DNA of 64,000 bases, taken from the NCBI RefSeq assembly GCF_016907955.1, contig NZ_JAFBCX010000004.1, positions 661,914 through 725,913 on the forward strand, given 5' to 3'. The stretch comes from Lentzea nigeriaca (GTDB lineage: Bacteria > Actinomycetota > Actinomycetes > Mycobacteriales > Pseudonocardiaceae). Numbering within the stretch: the first letter of the stretch is position 1; the number at the start of each line of letters is the position of its first letter. Positions 37,953 to 46,338 of this stretch are shown here, piece by piece. Made by a program: the position numbers and the translations under genes. The notes under the pieces were generated by a model. The model was given only the letters and a program-made list of their open reading frames with translations. It did no database searches and was not told the origin of the DNA.

Positions 37953-38117
37953 TCAGCGGGTTTCCTTGTGCGCGCGGTGCGTCTTGCAGTTCGGGCAGAA
38001 CTTCTTGATCTCCAGGCGGTCCGGGTCGTTGCGCCGGTTCTTCCTGGTGATGTAGTTCCGGTGCTTGCACTCCTCGCACGCGAGGGTGATCTTCGGGCGT
38101 ACGTCGGTTGCAGCCAC
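37953..38117 (-). CDS. rpmG: 50S ribosomal protein L33
   Basis: A 54-residue protein, GTG start, reading [20 protein letters not shown] ... [17 protein letters not shown]. Cysteines 14, 17, 41 and 44 form the zinc site, so this is the zinc-containing (C+) version of L33. Position next to hadA and the tRNAs matches the secE-proximal rpmG of other actinobacteria. Confidence 0.95.
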   Translation of the reverse strand: MAATDVRPKITLACEECKHRNYITRKNRRNDPDRLEIKKFCPNCKTHRAHKETR

Positions 38118-38274
38118 GGTCCTTGCCTTCCTGAGAGCACATGAACCCCGTGAAACCCAGTCCGGGCTTACCGTCTGGCGGGGGCGGGCGGCGAAGCTGC
38201 CACCCTGGCGCCTTGCTTCCCGGTCAACCTGCGCACCGGGGGCTTGGGGGCTTGGCCCCCAAAATCATGGCGGA

Positions 38275-38311
38275 GTGAGGAAGGTCCGCGCTTTCCGCGG
38301 ACACACCTCAC
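38275..38311 (-). terminator. Terminator after tRNA-Met
   Basis: Inner GTCCGCG/CGCGGAC and outer GTGAGG/CCTCAC pairs form a long stem-loop 10 nt past the 3' end of tRNA-Met on the minus strand. No U-tract. Confidence 0.6.
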
Positions 38312-38320
38312 CCACTCACG

Positions 38321-38393
38321 TAGCGGTGGCCGGACTTGAACCGGCGACACAGCGATTATGAGCCGCTTGCTCTACCAACTGAGCTACACCGCT
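38321..38393 (-). tRNA. tRNA-Met, elongator (anticodon CAT)
   Basis: 73-nt cloverleaf with acceptor AGCGGTG/CACCGCT, anticodon loop CTCATAA and T-arm GCCGG TTCAAGT CCGGC; no encoded CCA. The anticodon stem lacks the three G-C pairs of initiator tRNA, so it is the elongator form. Confidence 0.95.
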
Positions 38394-38434
38394 TTACACA
38401 CCACAGCCGCGATGCTCAGCACCGCGGCCAGTAG

Positions 38435-38510
38435 TGGAGCCCCTTTACGGAATCGAACCGTAGACCTTCTCCTTACCATGGAGACGCTCTGCCGACTGAG
38501 CTAAAGGGGC
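38435..38510 (-). tRNA. tRNA-Thr (anticodon GGT)
   Basis: Cloverleaf with acceptor GCCCCTT/AAGGGGC, discriminator T, and an encoded CCA. Anticodon loop ATGGTAA flanked by TCTCC/GGAGA; T-arm TACGG TTCGATT CCGTA. It is read before tRNA-Met, 41 bp apart. Confidence 0.96.
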
Positions 38511-38584
38511 TTGCTCTTTCGTTCTTGCCGAGCGAGGAGAACTCTACAACACCCGTCCACCAAGAACGAAATCCGGGGGTGCCC

Positions 38585-41191
38585 TTAGTGCACCAAGGTG
38601 AGCACCGTCTCATCCCGGGCACCCCTGACCTGCACAGTTCGCGCACGCAGCCATGCCTCGAAGCGATCTTCGGAGAGCGGCCTGGAGATCAGGTACCCCT
38701 GCGCCACGTCGCAGCCCATCCCGACCAGTTGGTCGCGAGCCGCGTCGTCCTCCACGCCCTCCGCCACGACCACGAGACCGAGCGAGTGCCCGAGCTCCAC
38801 GATCGACCGGACCACGGCCATGTCGCCGAGATCCGTGCCCATCCCGAGCACGAACGACTTGTCGATCTTCACCTCGTCCACCGGCAGCTGTCGCAGGTAC
38901 GCCAGTGACGAGTAGCCGGTGCCGAAGTCGTCGACCGCCAGCACGACACCGATCGCGTGCAGGCGCCGCAGCACCGGCAGAGCGCGCTCGGGATCGGCCA
39001 TGACGCCCGATTCGGTGAGCTCGAAGGTCAGCAGCCCGGACGGCACGTCGTGGCGTTCCAGGGCGGCCGCGACGCGGTTCGGGAAGTCCTCGTCGCCCAG
39101 CGTCCGCACGGACAGGTTCACCGCGATGGACATCCGCAGCCCGCGGTCGAGCCAGCGCCGCACGCGTTCCAGCGCCCTGTCCATCACGAAGTCCGTCAGC
39201 ACGTCCACGAGACCGGTGGCCTCGACGGCCGGCACGAACTCGTCCGGGTCGACGCGGCCGAACTCCGGATGTGTCCAGCGCACCAACGCTTCGGCGCCCA
39301 CGACCTGACGCGACGGCAGCGCGACCTTCGGCTGGTAGTGCACCGAGATCTGGCCGGTCTCGACGGCCTGGCGGAACTGCGTCACGAGCTGGAAGCGGCG
39401 CAGGAAGATCTGGCCCATCGACGGCGAGTAGGCCTTGACCGGGGTGCCTTCCGACGTGGCGCGCACGGCGACGTCCGCCCGCTGCAGCAACGCGTCCGGG
39501 TCCAGGTCCTCCGTCTCGGAGTCCGCCTTGGACGCGTACCCGACGACCGCGGAAGCCTCGACCGTGAGCCGATCGACGGGATACGGCACGGAAAGTCCGG
39601 CGCGCAGCTTCTCGGCCGTCTCGTGCGCGGTCGCGGCGCGCGAGTCGTCGAGGAACGCCGCGAACGCGCCGCCCTCCAACCGCGCCAGCGGCACGTCGGC
39701 GCCGAGGGCGTCGCGCAGCCTGCGTCCCGCCGCGACGACCATGCGGTTGCCCCAGGCCTGGCCCAGCGCGTCGGACACCGTCGACAGGATGTCGAGGTCG
39801 ATCCGCAGCACCACTCCCCGCTGGGAGTCGCGCAACGGCTCGGCGCACGCCTCGCGGAAGCCCGGCCGGTTCAGCAGGCCGGTCAGCGGGTCGTGGTAGG
39901 CGTCGTGCCGCAGCCTGGCCAGCAGGCGCCGGTTGTCGACGGCAGTCGCGAGGTGCGAGGCCAGCGTGCGCAGCAGCTGGATGTCCGCCTTGCCGAAGCC
40001 GCGCCAGCGGGACAGCCGGTCGTGCGCCTCGACGGCGCCGAGCAGCTGGGTCGCGCCGCGCAACGGGACGACCAGCGCCTCCTGCGCTTCGCGGCGGAGC
40101 AGGGCCTCGGTGACGTCCTCGGTCGCGTCGGCCACGCGGTAGTAGCGGACGTGTGTGCCGGGCAGCTGCAGGATCGGGTCCTCGCGCACGGCTCGCGGGT
40201 CGGTCGCCGTCATCTCGTCCGGCAGCGGTTCGCCGGCGACGAGGGTGATCATGGCTTCCTGCGGGTCTGTGCGCAGGCGCAGCACGACGCGGTTGGCGTT
40301 GAGCTGCTCGCGGATGCGTTCCGCGATCTGCTGCCACTCGTCCTCCTCGACGCCCGTCGTCAGGTCGTCGTCCGGCTGGCGCGGGCCGGTGCCGTGCTGT
40401 CCCGACCTCGCGACGCGGAGGCTGACCTCGCTCAACGCCTCGAGGTCGCGCTGTTCGCGCAGCAGTCCCGAGTAGGCGAGGTAGGTGGCCACGATGCCCG
40501 CGAGCACGAGGATGATCAGGACGCCGCCCCACTCGGTGGTGGAGACGATCTGGTAGCCGACGAGGCCGGCCGAGGTGTTCAGCAGCGCCACGACGAGCGT
40601 CTGCAGCACGAGACGGACGCTGTTGCCGACGCGCATCGACTTGCCCATGAGCCGCAACGCGCAGAGGCCCAGCACGCTCGCGAGCAGCGGCACGGCGATC
40701 GTGCCGACGAACGGTCCCGCCCAGAACGGCCCGTTCTCGCCGACCATCTTGTCGACGGCTTCCTTCACCGCGAACGCGACCGAGATCTCCATGAACATGA
40801 GGCCCGCGTTGTAGACGGCGCGGTCGAGGATCCGTCTGCCGAGTAACGTGCCCACGCCCGCGACGACGTGCGCGGCGAGCACGACCTCGAACGGGGCCAC
40901 GAGCAGGCCCAGCACCAGCGGGATCTCGGTGAAGGAGATCGTCCACGCGACGCCGCTGCGGACGTCGACGTTGATCGCGAGCTGCTCGGCCAGCAGGAAG
41001 CCGACGACGAGCAGGGGTCCGATCCAGAAGAGAGAGGTGTTCTCCTTGTCGGGGAGCCAGGCCGCGACCATGCCCGCGCAGACGACGCCGGCCACCAGGA
41101 GGGTGACGGCGAACGCGCTGAACGCTCGGTTGGTCGACTTGGCCGACCAGGCGGCCGAGTCCGACACGGGGGCCGACGCTCGGTCGGACAT
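38585..41191 (-). CDS. Membrane sensor with GAF, degenerate GGDEF and EAL domains
   Basis: An 868-residue cyclic-di-GMP enzyme. Residues 20-240 contain about seven membrane segments, 270-420 a GAF-like domain, 430-590 a GGDEF domain, 610-855 an EAL domain. The GGDEF signature is GGAFA, so cyclase activity is probably lost and the domain may only bind GTP. The EAL domain keeps EALVRW, the NLS motif, ELTES, DDFGTGYSSL and KIDKSFV, so it should be a working phosphodiesterase. It stands alone between tRNA-Thr and phzF. Confidence 0.9.
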   Translation of the reverse strand: MSDRASAPVSDSAAWSAKSTNRAFSAFAVTLLVAGVVCAGMVAAWLPDKENTSLFWIGPLLVVGFLLAEQLAINVDVRSGVAWTISFTEIPLVLGLLVAPFEVVLAAHVVAGVGTLLGRRILDRAVYNAGLMFMEISVAFAVKEAVDKMVGENGPFWAGPFVGTIAVPLLASVLGLCALRLMGKSMRVGNSVRLVLQTLVVALLNTSAGLVGYQIVSTTEWGGVLIILVLAGIVATYLAYSGLLREQRDLEALSEVSLRVARSGQHGTGPRQPDDDLTTGVEEDEWQQIAERIREQLNANRVVLRLRTDPQEAMITLVAGEPLPDEMTATDPRAVREDPILQLPGTHVRYYRVADATEDVTEALLRREAQEALVVPLRGATQLLGAVEAHDRLSRWRGFGKADIQLLRTLASHLATAVDNRRLLARLRHDAYHDPLTGLLNRPGFREACAEPLRDSQRGVVLRIDLDILSTVSDALGQAWGNRMVVAAGRRLRDALGADVPLARLEGGAFAAFLDDSRAATAHETAEKLRAGLSVPYPVDRLTVEASAVVGYASKADSETEDLDPDALLQRADVAVRATSEGTPVKAYSPSMGQIFLRRFQLVTQFRQAVETGQISVHYQPKVALPSRQVVGAEALVRWTHPEFGRVDPDEFVPAVEATGLVDVLTDFVMDRALERVRRWLDRGLRMSIAVNLSVRTLGDEDFPNRVAAALERHDVPSGLLTFELTESGVMADPERALPVLRRLHAIGVVLAVDDFGTGYSSLAYLRQLPVDEVKIDKSFVLGMGTDLGDMAVVRSIVELGHSLGLVVVAEGVEDDAARDQLVGMGCDVAQGYLISRPLSEDRFEAWLRARTVQVRGARDETVLTLVH

Positions 41192-41350
41192 CCAGCCTCC
41201 TCGTCGGCCTGGGGTGAGGGAACCTCAAGGCGTGACTGAGGGGTCCCGCACTTGGCGATCAGGACCCCTCCAGGGGCACCAATGTACCCCGCTCGGGGGA
41301 CGAAATGGCAGGTCGAGCACCCCGCGTGACCCCGATTCACCCAGACGTGG

Positions 41351-42103
41351 CTACACGCTCAGGTGTCCCCGGAGCACCGTCACGGCCTGCCCCGAGAGCA
41401 GTACGCGATCTTGGGCGAGGGTCGCCCGCACGAGCCCTCCGCGCGGCGACGCCTGCTCCGCCAGCAGGTCAGCGCGCTGAAGCCGAGGTACCCAATAGGA
41501 CGCCAGGGTGCAGTGGGCCGAACCGGTGACGGGGTCCTCCGGGATGCCGGCGGCGGGATAAAAACAGCGACTCACGATGTCCGCCTCGCCATCTCCGACG
41601 GCCGTCACGATTACTCCGCGTGACGAGATCTGTGTCAGTCCTTGGACATCGGGTCGCAAGGAGCGGACCTCTGCGGCGCTTTCCAACTCGATCAGGTAGT
41701 CGAAGCGTCCAAGCGACACGGACTTGATCGTCGCATGTGGCAGCGCTTCTACTAGTCCGATTGGCGGGTCAGTCAACTCTGGCGGGTCCGCGGGGAAGTC
41801 CATCCGGACCCACCCATCGTCGTTCACGCATGTGAGGACGCCACTACGCGTGGTGAACTTCTGCTCTCCGCCCAGCACGTGCGCGGTGGCGAGCGTGGCG
41901 TGCCCGCAGAGGTCCACCTCCAGCTCCGGCGTGAACCAGCGGAGGTGGTTGTCGGGGGTGACGAACGCCGTTTCGGCGTGCTTCATCTCGGCTGCGACGC
42001 TCTGCATCCAGGCGTCGTCGCGAGGCTCGGTCAGAAGCACCACACCAGCCGGGTTGCCCGCGAAGGGCTTGCTGGTGAACGAATCCACTACGTAGATCTC
42101 CAC
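41351..42103 (-). CDS. PhzF family protein
   Basis: A 250-residue isomerase-like protein of the diaminopimelate epimerase fold. The N-terminus MEIYVVDSFTSKPFAGNPAGVVLL and the catalytic glutamate in MKHAETAFV are typical, as are DLCGHATLATAHVL and EDPVTGSAHC. Substrate unknown outside phenazine clusters, and none is near. GTG start at 42103, only 31 bp from the divergent GNAT gene. Confidence 0.9.
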   Translation of the reverse strand: MEIYVVDSFTSKPFAGNPAGVVLLTEPRDDAWMQSVAAEMKHAETAFVTPDNHLRWFTPELEVDLCGHATLATAHVLGGEQKFTTRSGVLTCVNDDGWVRMDFPADPPELTDPPIGLVEALPHATIKSVSLGRFDYLIELESAAEVRSLRPDVQGLTQISSRGVIVTAVGDGEADIVSRCFYPAAGIPEDPVTGSAHCTLASYWVPRLQRADLLAEQASPRGGLVRATLAQDRVLLSGQAVTVLRGHLSV

Positions 42104-42134
42104 GCACCCGACCCTGCCATGTTCAGATGAGGTC

Positions 42135-42929
42135 GTGACGCCCAATTTCTCGTACCGCGAGGTGGATGAGGACTCCCTGCTGCCGACCTGGTCAGCGCTG
42201 CGGGTGCACAGCCTGAACTGGCAGCCCGGCTGCGACCTGCCCGCCCTGCTCGACGAGTGGGAGACCCGGCTCACCGGCGTGGACGACCCGGACACCGCGG
42301 CGATCGTGACGCTGCCGAGCCACGAGATCGCCGACGCGCTGCCGCTCATCCGGCACGGCTTCGCGCCGTTGGTCGTGATCGCCGAGCGCCGCGCGGGTCA
42401 TCCTGTTGCCCACAAGCAGACGGACGTGCGCATCCGGCGCGCGACGCACGCCGATCTGGACGTCGCGGTCGAGCTCAACCTCAACACCATCAGGTACGAC
42501 GCCGCGTTCGGCATGGTCTCCGAACGCCCGAACAGCGCGCAGCACCTGCGGACGGCGCTGACGGAGGTGTTAGACCGCCCGACGGAGTCGATGTGGCTCG
42601 CGGTCCGCGGCGACACACCCGTCGGCATGGTCTACGTCGACATGCCGCAGGACGCGCTGTGGGTCGAGCGGTACGCGACCGGCCGCCCGTTCGCGTACCT
42701 CGGCCATCTCGGCGTACGTCCCGACGCTCGTCGCAGTGGAGCGGGCAGCGCGCTCGTGGCGCACGTGCACGACGTGCTCGACCGCTCCGGCGTGGCATCG
42801 ACGCTCCTCCACCACGCTCTGCCGAACCCGCGCTCCACGCCGTTCTGGTACTCGCACGGGTACCGGCCGAGCTGGACGCTGTGGGTCCGCCGACCGGCTT
42901 TGCGATCTTTCCCCGGCGTGTCTTCGTGA
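42135..42929 (+). CDS. GNAT family N-acetyltransferase
   Basis: A 264-residue protein whose C-terminal 165 residues form a GNAT domain; the acetyl-CoA loop reads VRPDARRSGAGSALVAHV and is followed by FWYSHGYRPSWTLWV. The N-terminal 95 residues look like a decayed second GNAT half. GTG start; the shared gap with phzF leaves almost no leader. Confidence 0.82.
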   Translation: MTPNFSYREVDEDSLLPTWSALRVHSLNWQPGCDLPALLDEWETRLTGVDDPDTAAIVTLPSHEIADALPLIRHGFAPLVVIAERRAGHPVAHKQTDVRIRRATHADLDVAVELNLNTIRYDAAFGMVSERPNSAQHLRTALTEVLDRPTESMWLAVRGDTPVGMVYVDMPQDALWVERYATGRPFAYLGHLGVRPDARRSGAGSALVAHVHDVLDRSGVASTLLHHALPNPRSTPFWYSHGYRPSWTLWVRRPALRSFPGVSS

Positions 42930-43068
42930 CCCGAACGGCCTAGTGGGAGATGCTGACCTCGTTCGCACGAGTGAAGAACCCAAACGAGCCCGTACTTGTG
43001 GAACGAATCCGGCCTCTATTACGACAAAGGGGTTAAGCGGATTCGGACACCACACCTGGGGGGTCGAG

Positions 43069-43305
43069 ATGGAACTCAGCGGAAGAGCAAGGTCGATGCT
43101 GCGGGCTGTCGCGGCGGGACGTGCCGAGGTCACCGGCGGGACGGAGCCAGAGCTGTACGTCGACGGTTTGCCCTGCTGCGACCAGATGGCGACGCACGAC
43201 CTCGTGCACGCGGGACTGCTGCGCCCCACGCAGCCGACATCGTTCGGCCGGCGGGTCTGCGCGGAACTGACCGACGACGGCCGGGCGGCACTCGCCGCCA
43301 GTTGA
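43069..43305 (+). CDS. Small protein of unknown function
   Basis: A 78-residue product, ATG preceded by a GGGGGG-rich site. It reads like a short winged-helix protein (ATHDLVHAGLLRPTQPTSFGRRVCAELTDDGRAAL) with a CC pair in the middle. Functions of similar actinomycete proteins are unknown. It is the last gene before the orphan SOS box. Confidence 0.65.
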   Translation: MELSGRARSMLRAVAAGRAEVTGGTEPELYVDGLPCCDQMATHDLVHAGLLRPTQPTSFGRRVCAELTDDGRAALAAS

Positions 43306-43328
43306 CCGGCGTGTTGATCGCCCAGTGA

Positions 43329-43357
43329 TCGAACATTTGTTCGACATGGGGTATGCT
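43329..43357 (+). promoter_or_regulatory. Consensus LexA (SOS) box with -10 element
   Basis: TCGAACATTTGTTCGA at 43329-43344 is a perfect 6-4-6 palindrome identical to the Gram-positive/actinobacterial LexA consensus. TATGCT at 43352-43357 is a good -10 element in the plus direction. Transcription would start near 43,364, directly at a hairpin; no protein gene follows on this strand. Confidence 0.8.
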
Positions 43358-43364
43358 GCGCGCT

Positions 43365-43408
43365 GAAGCCGGCACGCAAGAGAGAGGAAGCTCTTGCGCG
43401 CCGGCTTC
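43365..43408. terminator. Strong hairpin between convergent units
   Basis: GAAGCCGGC-A-CGCAAGAG pairs with CTCTTGCG-C-GCCGGCTTC: a 17-bp stem with one mismatch and an 8-nt loop. It lies 13 bp beyond the end of the decarboxylase-family gene and would be the 5' end of the SOS-driven transcript. Confidence 0.8.
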
Positions 43409-43421
43409 ACCTTCTTCCGGC

Positions 43422-43847
43422 TCAGGCCACCTTCTGCTGCGTGGCCACGTTGAGCCGGTTCCACACGTTGATCGCGGAGATCGCGATGGCGAGCCCGCCG
43501 AGCTGCTCCTCGCTCCAGTGCTTCGCCGCCTCGTTCCACGTGTCGTCGCTGACGTGCACGCGTGTCATCTCCTCGGCGAGCGCGAACGCCGCCTTCTCCG
43601 CGTCCGTGTAGTACGGCACGTCCCGCCAGCCGGCCACGGAGTAGATCCGCTCCTCGGTCTCGTTCGCCTTGCGCAGCAGCTTGCTGTGGTAGTCGATGCA
43701 GACACCGCAGCTGTTGATGATGCTGACCCGCAGGTAGACCAGTTCCAGGAAGTTCTTGTCCAGCCCGGTCTTCTCCGCTGCCTCGGACAACCCCAGAAGC
43801 GCCTGCATCGCGCCGGGCACGGTCATCATCGGGTTGGCGATCCTCAT
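43422..43847 (-). CDS. Carboxymuconolactone decarboxylase / AhpD-like protein
   Basis: A 141-residue all-helical protein of the AhpD-like superfamily. The redox site is C47-x-x-C50 with H54 (NSCGVCIDYHSKLL), the pattern of alkylhydroperoxidase-like members. MRIANPMMTVPGAMQALLGL is the typical start; the ATG at 43847 follows GGGAGAACG. Such genes are the usual target of ECF41 sigma factors, and a matching promoter lies upstream. Confidence 0.88.
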   Translation of the reverse strand: MRIANPMMTVPGAMQALLGLSEAAEKTGLDKNFLELVYLRVSIINSCGVCIDYHSKLLRKANETEERIYSVAGWRDVPYYTDAEKAAFALAEEMTRVHVSDDTWNEAAKHWSEEQLGGLAIAISAINVWNRLNVATQQKVA

Positions 43848-43884
43848 CTTCGTTCTCCCTGTCTTCGTCATCTTCTGCCCGGTT

Positions 43885-43911
43885 GACACAAGGGACGACG
43901 GTGATGTGACA
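43885..43911 (-). promoter_or_regulatory. ECF41-like promoter of the decarboxylase-family gene
   Basis: On the minus strand TGTCACA (43905-43911) is followed after 16 bp by TGTC (43885-43888). The published ECF41 consensus is TGTCACA-N16-CGTC; only one position differs. The downstream gene class (carboxymuconolactone decarboxylase) is the classic ECF41 target. No ECF41 gene lies in the window. Confidence 0.6.
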
Positions 43912-43930
43912 GGTTCTCCGAAGATTTTTC

Positions 43931-44665
43931 TCAGGCGCTGATCCCCTGGCCCAGACCACCGTCGACGGCCAGCTCCGCGCCGGTCGTGAAGGTGGCGTCG
44001 AAGGCGAGGAAGAGCACCGCGTTCGCCACCTCGTCCATCGAGCCGTGCCGCTTGAGCGGCGTGACGCGGTCGCCGTGCTCCTTGAACTGCCGCACCACGT
44101 CGTCCGGCACGCCGGACACGCCCATCGACGGCGTGTCGATGAAGCCGGGACTGACCACGTTGACCCGGACGTTCCGCGGCGCCAGCTCGGCGGCGAGGCC
44201 ACGCGCGAACGCCCTGACCGCGGCCTTGGCACCCGCGTAGACGCTCAGGCCCGGCGAGCCCAGGACCGTGGCGACGCTCGTGGTGAAGACGATCGAGCCG
44301 CCTTCCCTGATGAGCGGCGCCAGGTGCTGGGCGGTGAAGAAGGCGCCCTTGGTGTTCACGTCGAACGTGCGGTCGTAGTCGGCCTCGGTGGTCGTGTCGA
44401 ACGGCGTGAGCGTGGAGAAGCCGACGTTGATGAAGAGCAGATCGATGTCGTGAAGCCGTTGTGCGACTTCGGTTTTGAGGGCCGCGATGTCGTCGAGGTC
44501 CGCCGCGTCCGACGCGATCGCGTGCGCCTTGATCCCCTCGGCCTTCTCGATCGTGCGGCCGGTCAGGACGACCTCGGCGCCTTCGTCGACCAGCCTGTCG
44601 ACCACCGCGCGGCCCATTCCGTGCGTGCCGCCCGTGACGACGACCTTCTTGCCCAGGTATTTCAC
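43931..44665 (-). CDS. Short-chain dehydrogenase/reductase
   Basis: A 244-residue classical SDR. Cofactor motif TGGTHGMG (residues 10-17), NVG in place of NNAG, catalytic S in [10 protein letters not shown] and Y-x-x-x-K in YAGAKAAV, and PGFIDTP. GTG start overlaps the stop of the imine-reductase-like gene, so the two are one operon. The oxidised substrate is unknown. Confidence 0.9.
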   Translation of the reverse strand: MKYLGKKVVVTGGTHGMGRAVVDRLVDEGAEVVLTGRTIEKAEGIKAHAIASDAADLDDIAALKTEVAQRLHDIDLLFINVGFSTLTPFDTTTEADYDRTFDVNTKGAFFTAQHLAPLIREGGSIVFTTSVATVLGSPGLSVYAGAKAAVRAFARGLAAELAPRNVRVNVVSPGFIDTPSMGVSGVPDDVVRQFKEHGDRVTPLKRHGSMDEVANAVLFLAFDATFTTGAELAVDGGLGQGISA

Positions 44666-45480
44666 CGGATCACCTCGACGACGCTCGCGATGCTGTGCGC
44701 GCCGTGGCCCTTCTCCTGGGCGCGCCTGAACAGGTCGTGCAGGGTCTCCGGCAGCGCCGTGTCGATGCCTTGCTGCGCCGCGGCGTCGGCGAGCATCCGC
44801 AGACCGGCGACGTTGATGTCCAAAGCGGACACATCGGTCTCGTAGGCGCGGTGCTGGACTTCCTCGCCCATCTCGGGCAGCAGGGTCACCATCGCGTTCA
44901 GGAAGTCCACGCCCATCGGCGTGAACTGCCCCGGCGTGACGCCCTCGGTACCCAGCAACGCCACCGCCTGCAGGTAGCCGCCGAACACCGACCACATCAT
45001 GCCGAGCAGGGCCAGGTCGTACAGCGCGGCCATGCCGGCGTCCTCACCGAGGTAGGCCGCGTCCCCGAACGCGTCCAGGACGTGGTGCTCCTGCTGACCG
45101 CTGTACAGGATGCGAGCCTGCGGCGTGCCGATCTGTTGCGGCACAGCCATGATCACGCCGTCGACGTAGTTCACGCCGTTGGCCTCCGCCCAGCGCGCGG
45201 TGGCGCGTGCCTGCTCCGGCGTGCCGGACGTCAGGTTGACGAGCGTCTTGATGTTCTTGCCGAGCAACGGTTCCTGAACGTCGTAAGTGGACAGACAGGT
45301 GACGACGACGTCGGCTTCGAACGCTTCTTCCGTTGTCGCGACCCGCTTGGTGTTGGGTGGCGTCGGCCGGTCCGACCGGTTCCACACGGTCACGTCGTGG
45401 CCGTCGTTCACGAGAGCGTTGGCGAGCGCGGTGCCCATGCGGCCGAGGCCGAGCACGCTCACGGTTTTCTTGATCCCCAT
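44662..45480 (-). CDS. Imine-reductase-like NAD(P)-dependent dehydrogenase
   Basis: A 272-residue paralogue of the enzyme at 32,055, with [27 protein letters not shown], the [25 protein letters not shown] motif and YDLALLGMM in the C-terminal domain. It begins an operon with the SDR and is divergent from the HxlR regulator, which suggests a redox or electrophile-induced pair. Confidence 0.88.
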   Translation of the reverse strand: MGIKKTVSVLGLGRMGTALANALVNDGHDVTVWNRSDRPTPPNTKRVATTEEAFEADVVVTCLSTYDVQEPLLGKNIKTLVNLTSGTPEQARATARWAEANGVNYVDGVIMAVPQQIGTPQARILYSGQQEHHVLDAFGDAAYLGEDAGMAALYDLALLGMMWSVFGGYLQAVALLGTEGVTPGQFTPMGVDFLNAMVTLLPEMGEEVQHRAYETDVSALDINVAGLRMLADAAAQQGIDTALPETLHDLFRRAQEKGHGAHSIASVVEVIR

Positions 45481-45517
45481 GCGGGCAATGCTCGTTCTGA
45501 CACTGTCGAGGCGACAA

Positions 45518-45540
45518 GTACCTACTATTTTGTCAGGTAC
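45518..45540. promoter_or_regulatory. Candidate HxlR operator
   Basis: GTACCT (45518-45523) and AGGTAC (45535-45540) form an inverted repeat with 11-bp spacing in the 83-bp gap between the divergent HxlR gene and the dehydrogenase operon. The whole segment is AT-richer than its surroundings. Confidence 0.55.
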
Positions 45541-45563
45541 CCACTTCTTGGTAAGGATCCAGC

Positions 45564-45917
45564 ATGCTGCCCCGGAAGTACTCGTGCGGACTCGACGCGG
45601 CCATCGACGTGATCGGCGGGAGGTGGAAAGCGCTGGTCCTGTGGGCGCTGCACCACGGCCCGATGCGCACGGGCGAGCTGCGCCGAGCCGTGTCGGGCAT
45701 CAGCGAGAAGATGCTCATCCAGGTGCTGCGCGAGATGGAGGCGGACGAGATCGTCCACCGCGAGGTGTTCCACGAGGTACCACCCCGCGTCGAGTACTCG
45801 CTGACGAAGCAGGGCGTGCGCCTGAACGAGGCGCTGCTGCCGTTGGGCGACTGGGGCGAGGAGAACATGCCGGCGATCGCGCGCCGTCGTGGCGTGGAGC
45901 CCGCGCCTAGGCATTGA
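45564..45917 (+). CDS. HxlR family transcriptional regulator
   Basis: A 117-residue winged-helix regulator: C8 near the N-terminus (YSCGLDAAIDVIGGRWKALVLWAL), then GPMRTGELRRAVSGISEKMLIQVLREMEADEIVHR and VEYSLTKQGVRL. Members of this family often sense aldehydes, quinones or disulfide stress through such a cysteine. It probably controls the divergent dehydrogenase operon. Confidence 0.92.
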   Translation: MLPRKYSCGLDAAIDVIGGRWKALVLWALHHGPMRTGELRRAVSGISEKMLIQVLREMEADEIVHREVFHEVPPRVEYSLTKQGVRLNEALLPLGDWGEENMPAIARRRGVEPAPRH

Positions 45918-46338
45918 GCAGGCGGTCCGCGACCTCGCGCCAGCTGTGATCGGTTTCCCTGGCTCGCCGCTGCGGTACGGGCACACCGTGCTCGTTCAGC
46001 CAGGCCAGCAAGGCCCCACCGTCCGCGAGCACGGCGTGGCCGTCCCAGTCGCCCCACGCGAGCGTGATCCCGTGGTGCAGGAGCACCACGGCGAGCCGCT
46101 CCCGCCGTGCGTCGAGCAGCTCGAACCGGACGTCACCCATGCACGCGCACGCCAGGCCGGCCAACGACCGCACCGCCATCGCCTCGCGCAGACGATCACG
46201 CTCACCCGGCCCCGACAGGTCCACGACGACATCACGCCGCCGGGCAGCACGGACCTCGACGAGCCGCACGTGGACCGTGTTTCGCAGAACCGAGTCCAGT
46301 GCGGAAGGCTCAGCGGTCGAGATAGACGACCGTCGCAT
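45907..46338 (-). CDS. Protein of unknown function downstream of the PP2C-like gene
   Basis: A 143-residue product, ATG at 46338 lying 29 bp inside the end of the upstream PP2C-like gene. The sequence is compact alpha/beta (RLVEVRAARRRDVVVDLSG, RLAVVLLHHGITLAWGDWDGHAVLADGG) with no named family. Overlap with the upstream gene suggests translation coupling. It also overlaps the end of the HxlR gene by 11 bp on the other strand. Confidence 0.6.
   Translation of the reverse strand: MRRSSISTAEPSALDSVLRNTVHVRLVEVRAARRRDVVVDLSGPGERDRLREAMAVRSLAGLACACMGDVRFELLDARRERLAVVLLHHGITLAWGDWDGHAVLADGGALLAWLNEHGVPVPQRRARETDHSWREVADRLLNA

Noticed and set aside
37948..38142. A 64-codon frame over the rpmG locus
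   Set aside because: It is in the wrong frame; the true 54-residue L33 frame with four zinc cysteines runs from 38,117 to 37,953.
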